DNA of 64,000 nucleotides from Cyanophora paradoxa (lineage: Eukaryota; Glaucocystophyceae; Cyanophorales; Cyanophoraceae), in NCBI GenBank assembly GCA_004431415.1, contig QPMI01000251.1, positions 42,859 through 106,858 of the forward strand. Direction: 5' to 3'. Below, piece after piece: positions 15,001 to 27,000 of the stretch. The position numbers were made by a program, and so were the translations under genes. Each line of letters starts with the position of its first letter. The first letter of the stretch is position 1. The notes under the pieces are model-generated. The model was not told the DNA's origin. It saw nothing but the letters and a program-made list of their open reading frames with translations, and made no database searches.

Positions 15001-18000
15001 GCAGCATCCTCACCGTCAAAGACCTCGGCGATTTCTATCTGCACTCCTGCCAATCTTCGTCGGGCCGGTGTGGATCCACTGGGACCTTAACGGCCATCCG
15101 TCCGACGTCAAGGAGAAGCCGAAGCTCGCGTCCACGACGGTCGAGCTGTGGACGCAGGGCGCTGAGCGGAAGTGTGTCGGGGCGTGGAAGGTGCCGGCGA
15201 GAGAAGGCAACCTCGTGTTCGACAGGCTCATATTGCACTGGGGCACGATGAAGCCGTCCACCTCGTACGTCGCGCGTTGCACGCCGGGCCGCGCCGTGAT
15301 GCCTTCACGTCTGAACTGCGCCGGCGTTGACCGCGAGAACGCTCGTGCAGGTACGACGTGCGGGTGTGGGGCATGCCGGAGGGCGACAAGGTGCCGGTGG
15401 TGGCGGATGGTTTGAAGGTGACGACTCGCGCCCTGAATGCAGGTGAGCCGCGGGCTTCCCGCTTTTGCGTCTGCGCCGGCCTTGCTGGCACGATAGTACG
15501 GTGATCTTCGATTGCGAGCACGCGGATGTTGAGCGTGCAATAGAGTGTGCAACGAGAAGCCCGCGTTCGCGAGCTGACTGGCTCTGGGCGCGCCCGCAGG
15601 CGAAAAGCCGGCGTTGTTCGAGGCGCAGCCGGCGCAGCACTTCTACTACCGCCTGTCGACGCACTCGTCGCCGGTAACGGTGCAGCTGGCCGAGCTCGCG
15701 GGCGGCGGGTCGGTCGTCGATCTGTGGAACGCAATCAAGCGCCTGACGTACTACTCGCTGCCGGCCGCCGACAAGCCGCGGCTCGCGCTCGCGAGCGGCG
15801 AGGTCCTGAAGGTGCGCCGAGGCGCTGCGTTCCGCGTCCGCGCCTGCCCAGTGTCGTGTGGCACAGATGCACGAGAGGGACGGTGCGGCGGTGCCGCTGC
15901 AGTCGACCCCGGCTCAGGCGGGGGCGGTGCTGGAGGCGGGCGCGACGTGCTACATGAGCGTGTCGGCGAGCTACAGCACGCGGGGCAAGGCGGCGGAGGG
16001 CCGGGACGTGTACGTGTCGTGGGCGCTGAACGAGAAGTGGAAAGAGAAGGAGCCGCCTGTCTTCAACGAGATCTACGTGGAGCTGTGGGACGAGAGGACG
16101 CCCGAGCAGCGGGCGGAGTGGACGCTGCCGGCGAAGCACGGCGGGGTGGAGTTCAACGCGCTGCAGATGTTCGGGCTGGTGCTGCGATCGCGTGTGACGT
16201 GAGCCCTGGCGATGTTGTGGCGCGGGCAGCTCGAGGGGGTCGCTGACGTGGGTGCAGGTACTGCTTGCGGGTGTGGGGACGGTACGAGAGTGGGGCGCTG
16301 CCTGGGGAGACGAAGATCAACATTGGATCCCTGTCCTCCGGTGCGCTGCGCAGCCACGGGAGGGACGTCAGTGGCGTTGCTGACGGGAGGGACGGCCGCC
16401 CCGCGCGCAGGCGACGTGGAGCCGGCGGACGAGGCGATCCTCGCGAAGCCGGCGACGGCGTTCTTCGTGGCGCACGGGACGACGACGATGAAGTGGATCC
16501 AGCTCGCCAGCGGCGCCTCGACTCTCGGTCTCAAACAGGCGGTCGAGCGGGCGATGGGCCTCTCCGCGAACCGCAGGCGGCTGCGCATCGCGATGCCGGA
16601 TGGCGAAGTTGTGCAGGCGTGCACCAGCTGCTCGCCGCCGTGCTTGGCGTTCAGTCACTCACGCCGTCCGCGCGCAGCCGTACACGAAGGACGCGACGGA
16701 GATCCCGCTCGCCAAGACGCCCGCAAAGTCGGGCAGCATTCTCGTCGCGCGGGACCTCGGCGAGTACTACCTCAGCGTCGGGACCAGCTACGAGGGCCCC
16801 GTGTATGTCTATTGGTCGCTCAACGGGCAGCCGTCCGACGCGAAGGCGAAGCCGAAGCTCGCGCACGTGATGGTCGAGCTGTGGACGCAGGGCGCAGAGA
16901 GCAAGCGTGTGGGGCTGTGGAAGGTGCCCGCGTCCGAGGGAAGCGTCGTGTTCAACCAGGTCGTGCTGCACTGGGGCACGATGAAGCCTTCTACGCAGTG
17001 CGCGCGGCAGTGCTGCGCGCTCGCGATTTCCATGCTGCATCTTCACCAGGGGATGCCTGATCACTCTACGTGCCCGCGCAGGTACGGCGTGCGGGTGTGG
17101 ACGATTCCGGAGCTGGAGGGCGAAACAGTGCCGCTGGTGTCGGACATCGTGGGCAAGAAGACGCGCGCCCTAAACTCGGGTGAGTGCCGTGCAGCGGGCT
17201 ATAGAAGCGCGTGCTCCATTCGTGAACTGCACGGTTCTCACGATGCGCTCTCGCCTCGCTCGTCCCCGCAGGAGAGACGCCCGCGCTTTTCAACTCGCAG
17301 CCCGACCTGCACCTCTTCTACCGGCGGACGGGTGACAGCTCGCCGGTGACGCTGCAGCTGGCCGAGATGGCAGAGGGCGCGACGGGTGTCGACCTCACTA
17401 CCATGATCAAGCGCGTCTCCGTGTACTCGGTTCCAGAGGCTGCAAAGCAGCAGCTGTCTCTCGCAAGCGGCGACGCGATCAAGGTTCGTCGTATTCTACT
17501 CTCGATGCCGGATCGCCGATCGGTTTACTCGACGTGCAGATGTACGCGGCGGACGGCACGCCTGTGCAGCTCACGGCGTCGGGTGTCACTCGGGGTGTGG
17601 TAGTGGCCATCGGCGGGAGTTTCTACATGAGCGCGTCAGCCGGTTTCAGCTCGCGAAGCAAAGCGGTGGAGGGGCGAGACGTGACGGTCTCATGGGCCCT
17701 CTTGGGGGAGGCGAAAGGATCAGGGCCGCCCGTCTTCCACGAGATGTACGTGGAGCTGTGGGAGGAGAAGACACCGGAGACGCGAGCCGAGTGGACGCTG
17801 CCTGCGAAGCACGGCGAGGTGCAGTTCAGCGCGCTGCAGATGTTCGGGCTGGTGCTGCGGTCAAGCACGACGTGAGCCGGGTCGATTGACGAAGCGCTGG
17901 AAGGCGATGGCTGATGCCGCTGCGCGGCACGCAGGTACTGCTTGCGAGTGTGGGGCCGGTACGAGCAGGGCTCGCTCACGGCGGAGACGAAGCTCTCCAT

Positions 18001-21000
18001 CGGGTCCCTGTCGTCGGGTTCGTCCCTTGCCGTGCTGCTTTCGCATTCCGAGCGTATTGCCCGAAAGGCTGATCTCGTTGCGCAGGCGACGTGGAGCCGG
18101 CGGACGAGGCGATCCTCGCGAAGCCGGCGACGGCGTTCTTCGTGGCGCACGGGACGACGACGATGAAGTGGATCCAGCTCGCCAGCGGCGCCTCGACTCT
18201 CGGTCTCAAACAGGCGGTCGAGCGGGCGATGGGCCTCTCCGCGAACCGCAGGCGGCTGCGCATCGCGATGCCGGATGGCGAAGTTGTGCAGGCGTGCACC
18301 AGCTGCTCGCCGCCGTGCTTGGCGTTCAGTCACTCACGCCGTCCGCGCGCAGCCGTACACGAAGGACGCGACGGAGATCCCGCTCGCCAAGACGCCCGCA
18401 AAGTCGGGCAGCATTCTCGTCGCGCGGGACCTCGGCGAGTACTACCTCAGCGTCGGGACCAGCTACGAGGGCCCCGTGTATGTCTATTGGTCGCTCAACG
18501 GGCAGCCGTCCGACGCGAAGGCGAAGCCGAAGCTCGCGCACGTGATGGTCGAGCTGTGGACGCAGGGCGCAGAGAGCAAGCGTGTGGGGCTGTGGAAGGT
18601 GCCCGCGTCCGAGGGAAGCGTCGTGTTCAACCAGGTCGTGCTGCACTGGGGCACGATGAAGCCTTCTACGCAGTGCGCGCGGCAGTGCTGCGCGCTCGCG
18701 ATTTCCATGCTGCATCTTCACCAGGGATGCCTGATCACTCTACGTGCCCGCGCAGGTACGGCGTGCGGGTGTGGACGATTCCGGAGCTGGAGGGCGAAAC
18801 AGTGCCGCTGGTGTCGGACATCGTGGGCAAGAAGACGCGCGCCCTAAACTCGGGTGAGTGCCGTGCAGCGGGCTATAGAAGCGCGTGCTCCATTCGTGAA
18901 CTGCACGGTTCTCACGATGCGCTCTCGCCTCGCTCGTCCCCGCAGGAGAGACGCCCGCGCTTTTCAACTCGCAGCCGACCTGCACCTCTTCTACCGGCGG
19001 ACGGGTGACAGCTCGCCGGTGACGCTGCAGCTGGCCGAGATGGCAGAGGGCGCGACGGGTGTCGACCTCACTACCATGATCAAGCGCGTCTCCGTGTACT
19101 CGGTTCCAGAGGCTGCAAAGCAGCAGCTGTCTCTCGCAAGCGGCGACGCGATCAAGGTTCGTCGTATTCTACTCTCGATGCCGGATCGCCGATCGGTTTA
19201 CTCGACGTGCAGATGTACGCGGCGGACGGCACGCCTGTGCAGCTCACGGCGTCGGGTGTCACTCGGGTGTGGTAGTGGCCATCGGCGGGAGTTTCTACAT
19301 GAGCGCGTCAGCCGGTTTCAGCTCGCGAAGCAAAGCGGTGGAGGGGCGAGACGTGACGGTCTCATGGGCCCTCTTGGGGGAGGCGAAAGGATCAGGGCCG
19401 CCCGTCTTCCACGAGATGTACGTGGAGCTGTGGGAGGAGAAGACACCGGAGACGCGAGCCGAGTGGACGCTGCCTGCGAAGCACGGCGAGGTGCAGTTCA
19501 GCGCGCTGCAGATGTTCGGGCTGGTGCTGCGGTCAAGCACGACGTGAGCCGGGTCGATTGACGAAGCGCTGGAAGGCGATGGCTGATGCCGCTGCGCGGC
19601 ACGCAGGTACTGCTTGCGAGTGTGGGGCCGGTACGAGCAGGGCTCGCTCACGGCGGAGACGAAGCTCTCCATCGGGTCCCTGTCGTCGGGTTCGTCCCTT
19701 GCCGTGCTGCTTTCGCATTCCGAGCGTATTGCCCGAAAGGCTGATCTCGTTGCGCAGGCGACGTGGAGCCGGCGGACGAGGCGATCCTCGCGAAGCCGGC
19801 GACGGCGTTCTTCGTGGCGCACGGGACGACGACGATGAAGTGGATCCAGCTCGCCAGCGGCGCCTCGACTCTCGGTCTCAAACAGGCGGTCGAGCGGGCG
19901 ATGGGCCTCTCCGCGAACCGCAGGCGGCTGCGCATCGCGATGCCGGATGGCGAAGTTGTGCAGGCGTGCACCAGCTGCTCGCCGCCGTGCTTGGCGTTCA
20001 GTCACTCACGCCGTCCGCGCGCAGCCGTACACGAAGGACGCGACGGAGATCCCGCTCGCCAAGACGCCCGCAAAGTCGGGCAGCATTCTCGTCGCGCGGG
20101 ACCTCGGCGAGTACTACCTCAGCGTCGGGACCAGCTACGAGGGCCCCGTGTATGTCTATTGGTCGCTCAACGGGCAGCCGTCCGACGCGAAGGCGAAGCC
20201 GAAGCTCGCGCACGTGATGGTCGAGCTGTGGACGCAGGGCGCAGAGAGCAAGCGTGTGGGCTGTGGAAGGTGCCCGCGTCCGAGGGAAGCGTCGTGTTCA
20301 ACCAGGTCGTGCTGCACTGGGGCACGATGAAGCTTCTACGCAGTGCGCGCGGCAGTGCTGCGCGCTCGCGATTTCCATGCTGCATCTTCACCAGGGGATG
20401 CCTGATCACTCTACGTGCCCGCGCAGGTACGGCGTGCGGGTGTGGACGATTCCGGAGCTGGAGGGCGAAACAGTGCCGCTGGTGTCGGACATCGTGGGCA
20501 AGAAGACGCGCGCCCTAAACTCGGGTGAGTGCCGTGCAGCGGGCTATAGAAGCGCGTGCTCCATTCGTGAACTGCACGGTTCTCACGATGCGCTCTCGCC
20601 TCGCTCGTCCCCGCAGGAGAGACGCCCGCGCTTTTCAACTCGCAGCCCAACCTGCACCTCTTCTACCGGCGGACGGGTGACAGCTCGCCGGTGACGCTGC
20701 AGCTGGCCGAGATGGCAGAGGGCGCGACGGGTGTCGACCTCACTACCATGATCAAGCGCGTCTCCGTGTACTCGGTTCCAGAGGCTGCAAAGCAGCAGCT
20801 GTCTCTCGCAAGCGGCGACGCGATCAAGGTTCGTCGTATTCTACTCTCGATGCCGGATCGCCGATCGGTTTACTCGACGTGCAGATGTACGCGGCGGACG
20901 GCACGCCTGTGCAGCTCACGGCGTCGGGTGTCACTCGGGTGTGGTAGTGGCCATCGGCGGGAGTTTCTACATGAGCGCGTCAGCCGGTTTCAGCTCGCGA

Positions 21001-24000
21001 AGCAAAGCGGTGGAGGGGCGAGACGTGACGGTCTCATGGGCCCTCTTGGGGGAGGCGAAAGGATCAGGGCCGCCCGTCTTCCACGAGATGTACGTGGAGC
21101 TGTGGGAGGAGAAGACACCGGAGACGCGAGCCGAGTGGACGCTGCCTGCGAAGCACGGCGAGGTGCAGTTCAGCGCGCTGCAGATGTTCGGGCTGGTGCT
21201 GCGGTCAAGCACGACGTGAGCCCGGTCGATTGACGAAGCGCTGGAAGGCGATGGCTGATGCCGCTGCGCGGCACGCAGGTACTGCGTGCGGGTGTGGGGC
21301 CGGTACGAGCAGGGCTCGCTCACGGCGGAGACGAAGCTCTCCATCGGGTCCCTGTCGTCGGGTTCGTCCCTTGCCGTGCTGCTTTCGCATTCCGAGCGTA
21401 TTGCCCGAAAGGCTGATCTCGTTGCGCAGGCGACGTGGAGCCGGCGGACGAGGCGATCCTCGCGAAGCCGGCGATGGCCTTCTTCGTGGCGCACGGGACG
21501 ACGACGATGAAGTGGATCCAGCTCGCCAAGGGCGCCACCGCCGTCGGCCTCACGCGGGCGATCGAGCGCGCAATGGGCGTCGAAGCGAACCGCAAGAAAC
21601 TGCGCATCATCACCGACGACGGCAAGGAAGTGCAGGTCCGCTGCTTCTGCTTCCCGTCGTGCCGAGCGTGCAGATACTAACGCCGCTCGCGCGCAGCCGT
21701 ATACAAAGGAGGCGACGGAGATCCCGCTCGCCAAGACGCCCGCAAAGCCGGGCAGCATTCTCAGCGTCACGGATCTCGGCGCGTACCACCTTAGCATCGG
21801 GACCAGCAGCGAGGGCCCCATGTATGTCTCGTGGTCTCTCAACGGCCAGCCGTCCGACGCGAAGGCGAAGCCGAAGCTTGCGCACGTGATGGTCGAGCTG
21901 TGGACGCAGGGAGCGGAGGGCAAGCGCGAGGGGCTGTGGAAGGTGCCGGCGTGCGAGGGCAACCTCGTGTTCAACCAGGTCGTGCTACACTGGGGCACGA
22001 TGAAGCCTTCTACGCAGTGCGTGCTGCGTCCGATGATCTCTCTGCCCTCGCGTTCCGGATCGCGTTCGTGCTGCATGTAAACCGGGTAATGCCTGATTGC
22101 TCCGGGCGGCCACGCAGGTACAGCATGCGGGTGTGGACGATTCCGGAGCTGGAGGGCGAGACGGTGCCGCTGGTGTCCGACTTTATCAACAAGAAGACGC
22201 GCGCCCTGAACTCGGGTGAGTGCCGTGCCACTGGTTGCAGACGGGTCTTCGTCTCACGATGCGCTTTCGCCTCGTCTGCCCCTGCAGGAGAGACGCCCGC
22301 GCTCTTCGACGCGCAGCCCGACCTGCACCTCTTCTACCGGCGGACGGGTGACAGCTCGCCGGTGACGCTGCAGCTGGCTGAGATGGCGGACGGCGCGACG
22401 GGTGTCGACCTCACCACCATGATCAAGCGCGTCTCCGTGTACACAGTGCCGGACGCTGCAAAGCAGCGCCTGTCGCTTGCAAGCGGCGATGCCATCAAGG
22501 TTCGTCGTATACTGCGAGTCTCTTCTTTAGAATTCAATGTCGGACGCACAGCCCGTTTACACAACGTGCAGATGTACGCGACGGACGGCACGCCGGTGCC
22601 GCTTACGGCGTCGGGCGTAAAGCCGGGTGTGGTAGTGGCGGTGGGCGGAACGTTCTTCCTGAGCGCGTCATCCAGCTTCGGCACTCGCGGCAAAGCAGCG
22701 GAGGGCCGGGACGTGTATGTCTCGTGGTCGATCACGGGGGAGACGGGCGGGGCCGATCTGCCCGGCTTCAACGAGATCTACGTGGAGCTGTGGGAGGAGA
22801 AGACACCGGAGACGCGAGCCGAGTGGACGCTGCCTGCGAAGCACGGCGAGGTGCAGTTCAGCTCGCTGCAGATGTTCGGGCTGGTGCTGCGGTCAAGCAC
22901 GACGTGAGCCCGGTCGACGAAGCGCTGGAAGGCGATGGCTGATGCCGCTGCGCGGCACGCAGGTACTGCGTGCGGGTGTGGGGCCGGTACGAGCAGGGCT
23001 CGCTCACGGCGGAGACGAAGCTCTCCATCGGGTCCCTGTCGTCGGGTTCGTCCCTTGCCGTGCTGCTTTCGCATTCCGAGCGTATTGCCCGAAAGGCTGA
23101 TCTCGTTGCGCAGGCGACGTGGAGCCGGCGGACGAGGCGATCCTCGCGAAGCCGGCGATGGCCTTCTTCGTGGCGCACGGGACGACGACGATGAAGTGGA
23201 TCCAGCTCGCCAAGGGCGCCACCGCCGTCGGCCTCACGCGGGCGATCGAGCGCGCAATGGGCGTCGAAGCGAACCGCAAGAAACTGCGCATCATCACCGA
23301 CGACGGCAAGGAAGTGCAGGTCCGCTGCTTCTGCTTCCCGTCGTGCCGAGCGTGCAGATACTAACGCCGCTCGCGCGCAGCCGTATACAAAGGAGGCGAC
23401 GGAGATCCCGCTCGCCAAGACGCCCGCAAAGCCGGGCAGCATTCTCAGCGTCACGGATCTCGGCGCGTACCACCTTAGCATCGGGACCAGCAGCGAGGGC
23501 CCCATGTATGTCTCGTGGTCTCTCAACGGCCAGCCGTCCGACGCGAAGGCGAAGCCGAAGCTTGCGCACGTGATGGTCGAGCTGTGGACGCAGGGAGCGG
23601 AGGGCAAGCGCGAGGGGCTGTGGAAGGTGCCGGCGTGCGAGGGCAACCTCGTGTTCAACCAGGTCGTGCTACACTGGGGCACGATGAAGCCTTCTACGCA
23701 GTGCGTGCTGCGTCCGATGATCTCTCTGCCCTCGCGTTCCGGATCGCGTTCGTGCTGCATGTATACCGGGTAATGCCTGATTGCTCCGGGCGGCCACGCA
23801 GGTACAGCATGCGGGTGTGGACGATTCCGGAGCTGGAGGGCGAGACGGTGCCGCTGGTGTCCGACTTTATCAACAAGAAGACGCGCGCCCTGAACTCGGG
23901 TGAGTGCCGTGCCACTGGTTGCAGACGGGTCTTCGTCTCACGATGCGCTTTCGCCTCGTCTGCCCCTGCAGGAGAGACGCCCGCGCTCTTCGACGCGCAG

Positions 24001-27000
24001 CCCGACCTGCACCTCTTCTACCGGCGCGCGTCAGACACGTCAACGGTGACGCTGCAGCTGGCTGAGATGGCGGACGGCGCGACGGGTGTCGACCTCACCA
24101 CCATGATCAAGCGCGTCTCCGTGTACACAGTGCCGGACGCTGCAAAGCAGCGCCTGTCGCTTGCAAGCGGCGATGCCATCAAGGTTCGTCGTATACTGCG
24201 AGTCTCTTCTTTAGAATTCAATGTCGGACGCACAGCCCGTTTACACAACGTGCAGATGTACGCGACGGACGGCACGCCGGTGCCGCTTACGGCGTCGGGC
24301 GTAAAGCCGGGTGTGGTAGTGGCGGTGGGCGGAACGTTCTTCCTGAGCGCGTCATCCAGCTTCGGCACTCGCGGCAAAGCAGCGGAGGGCCGGGACGTGT
24401 ATGTCTCGTGGTCGATCACGGGGGAGACGGGCGGGGCCGATCTGCCCGGCTTCAACGAGATCTACGTGGAGCTGTGGGAGGAGAAGACACCGGAGACGCG
24501 AGCCGAGTGGACGCTGCCTGCGAAGCACGGCGAGGTGCAGTTCAGCTCGCTGCAGATGTTCGGGCTGGTGCTGCGGTCAAGCACGACGTGAGCCCGGTCG
24601 ACGAAGCGCTGGAAGGCGATGGCTGATGCCGCTGCGCGGCACGCAGGTACTGCGTGCGGGTGTGGGGCCGGTACGAGCAGGGCTCGCTCACGGCGGAGAC
24701 GAAGCTCTCCATCGGGTCCCTGTCGTCGGGTTCGTCCCTTGCCGTGCTGCTTTCGCATTCCGAGCGTATTGCCCGAAAGGCTGATCCTGTTGCGCAGGCG
24801 ACGTGGAGCCGGCGGACGAGGCGATCCTCGCGAAGCCGGCGATGGCCTTCTTTGTGGCGCACGGGACGACGACGATGAAGTGGATCCAGCTCGCCAAGGG
24901 CGCCACCGCCGTCGGCCTCACGCGGGCGATCGAGCGCGCAATGGGCGTCGAAGCGAACCGCAAGAAACTGCGCATCATCACCGACGACGGCAAGGAAGTG
25001 CAGGTCCGCTGCTTCTGCTTCCCGTCGTGCCGAGCGTGCAGATACTAACGCCGCTCGCGCGCAGCCGTACACAAAGGAGGCGACGGAGATCCCGCTCGCC
25101 AAGACGCCCGCAAAGCCGGGCAGCATTCTCAGCGTCACGGATCTCGGCGCGTACCACCTTAGCATCGGGACCAGCAGCGAGGGCCCCATGTATGTCTCGT
25201 GGTCTCTCAACGGCCAGCCGTCCGACGCGAAGGCGAAGCCGAAGCTCGCGCACGTGATGGTCGAGCTGTGGACGCAGGGAGCGGAGGGCAAGCGCGAGGG
25301 GCTGTGGAAGGTGCCGGCGTGCGAGGGCAACCTCGTGTTCAACCAGGTCGTGCTACACTGGGGCACGATGAAGCCTTCTACGCAGTGCGTGCTGCGTCCG
25401 ATGATCTCTCTGCCCTCGCGTTCCGGATCGCGTTCGTGCTGCATGTATACCGGGTAATGCCTGATTGCTCCGGGCGGCCACGCAGGTACAGCATGCGGGT
25501 GTGGACGATTCCGGAGCTGGAGGGCGAGACGGTGCCGCTGGTGTCCGACTTTATCAACAAGAAGACGCGCGCCCTGAACTCGGGTGAGTGCCGTGCCACT
25601 GGTTGCAGACGGGTCTTCGTCTCACGATGCGCTTTCGCCTCGTCTGCCCCTGCAGGAGAGACGCCCGCGCTCTTCGACGCGCAGCCCGACCTGCACCTCT
25701 TCTACCGGCGCGCGTCAGACACGTCAACGGTGACGCTGCAGCTGGCTGAGATGGCGGACGGCGCGACGGGTGTCGACCTCACCACCATGATCAAGCGCGT
25801 CTCCGTGTACACAGTGCCGGACGCTGCAAAGCAGCGCCTGTCGCTTGCAAGCGGCGATGCCATCAAGGTTCGTCGTATACTGCGAGTCTCTTCTTTAGAA
25901 TTCAATGTCGGACGCACAGCCCGTTTACACAACGTGCAGATGTACGCGACGGACGGCACGCCGGTGCCGCTTACGGCGTCGGGCGTAAAGCCGGGTGTGG
26001 TAGTGGCGGTGGGCGGAGCGTTCTTCCTGAGCGCGTCATCCAGCTTCGGCACTCGCGGCAAAGCAGCGGAGGGCCGGGACGTGTATGTCTCGTGGTCGAT
26101 CACGGGGAGACGGGCGGGACCGATCTGCCCGTCTTCAACGAGATCTACGTGGAGCTGTGGGAGGAGAAGACACCGGAGACGCGAGCCGAGTGGACGCTGC
26201 CTGCGAAGCACGGCGAGGTGCAGTTCAGCTCGCTGCAGATGTTCGGGCTGGTGCTGCGGTCAAGCACGACGTGAGCCGGGTCGATTGACGAAGCGCTGGA
26301 AGGCGATGGCTGATGCCGCTGCGCGGCACGCAGGTACTGCGTGCGGGTGTGGGGCCGGTACGAGCAGGGCTCGCTCACGGCGGAGACGAAGCTCTCCATC
26401 GGGTCCCTGTCGTCGGGTTCGTCCCTTGCCGTGCTGCTTTCGCATTCCGAGCGTATTGCCCGAAAGGCTGATCCTGTTGCGCAGGCGACGTGGAGCCGGC
26501 GGACGAGGCGATCCTCGCGAAGCCGGCGACGGCGTTCTTCGTGGCGCACGGGACGACGACGATGAAGTGGATCCAGCTCGCCAAGGGCGCCACCGCCGTC
26601 GGCCTCACGCGGGCGATCGAGCGCGCAATGGGCGTCGAAGCGAACCGCAAGAAACTGCGGATCATCACCGACGACGGCAAGGAAGTGCAGGTCCGCTGCT
26701 TCTGCTTCCCGTCGTGCCGAGCGTGCAGATACTAACGCCGCTCGCGCGCAGCCGTACACAAAGGAGGCGACGGAGATCCCGCTCGCCAAGACGCCCGCAA
26801 AGCCGGGCAGCATTCTCAGCGTCACGGATCTCGGCGCGTACCACCTTAGCATCGGGACCAGCAGCGAGGGCCCCATGTATGTCTCGTGGTCTCTCAACGG
26901 CCAGCCGTCCGACGCGAAGGCGAAGCCGAAGCTCGCGCACGTGATGGTCGAGCTGTGGACGCAGGGAGCGGAGGGCAAGCGCGAGGGGCTGTGGAAGGTG

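Noticed and set aside
1735-18754. CRISPR-like or satellite DNA interpretation of the periodic repeats
   Set aside because: The units are 1.7-3.4 kb, and they contain conserved exons with consistent splice sites and codon-level conservation. They are coding modules.
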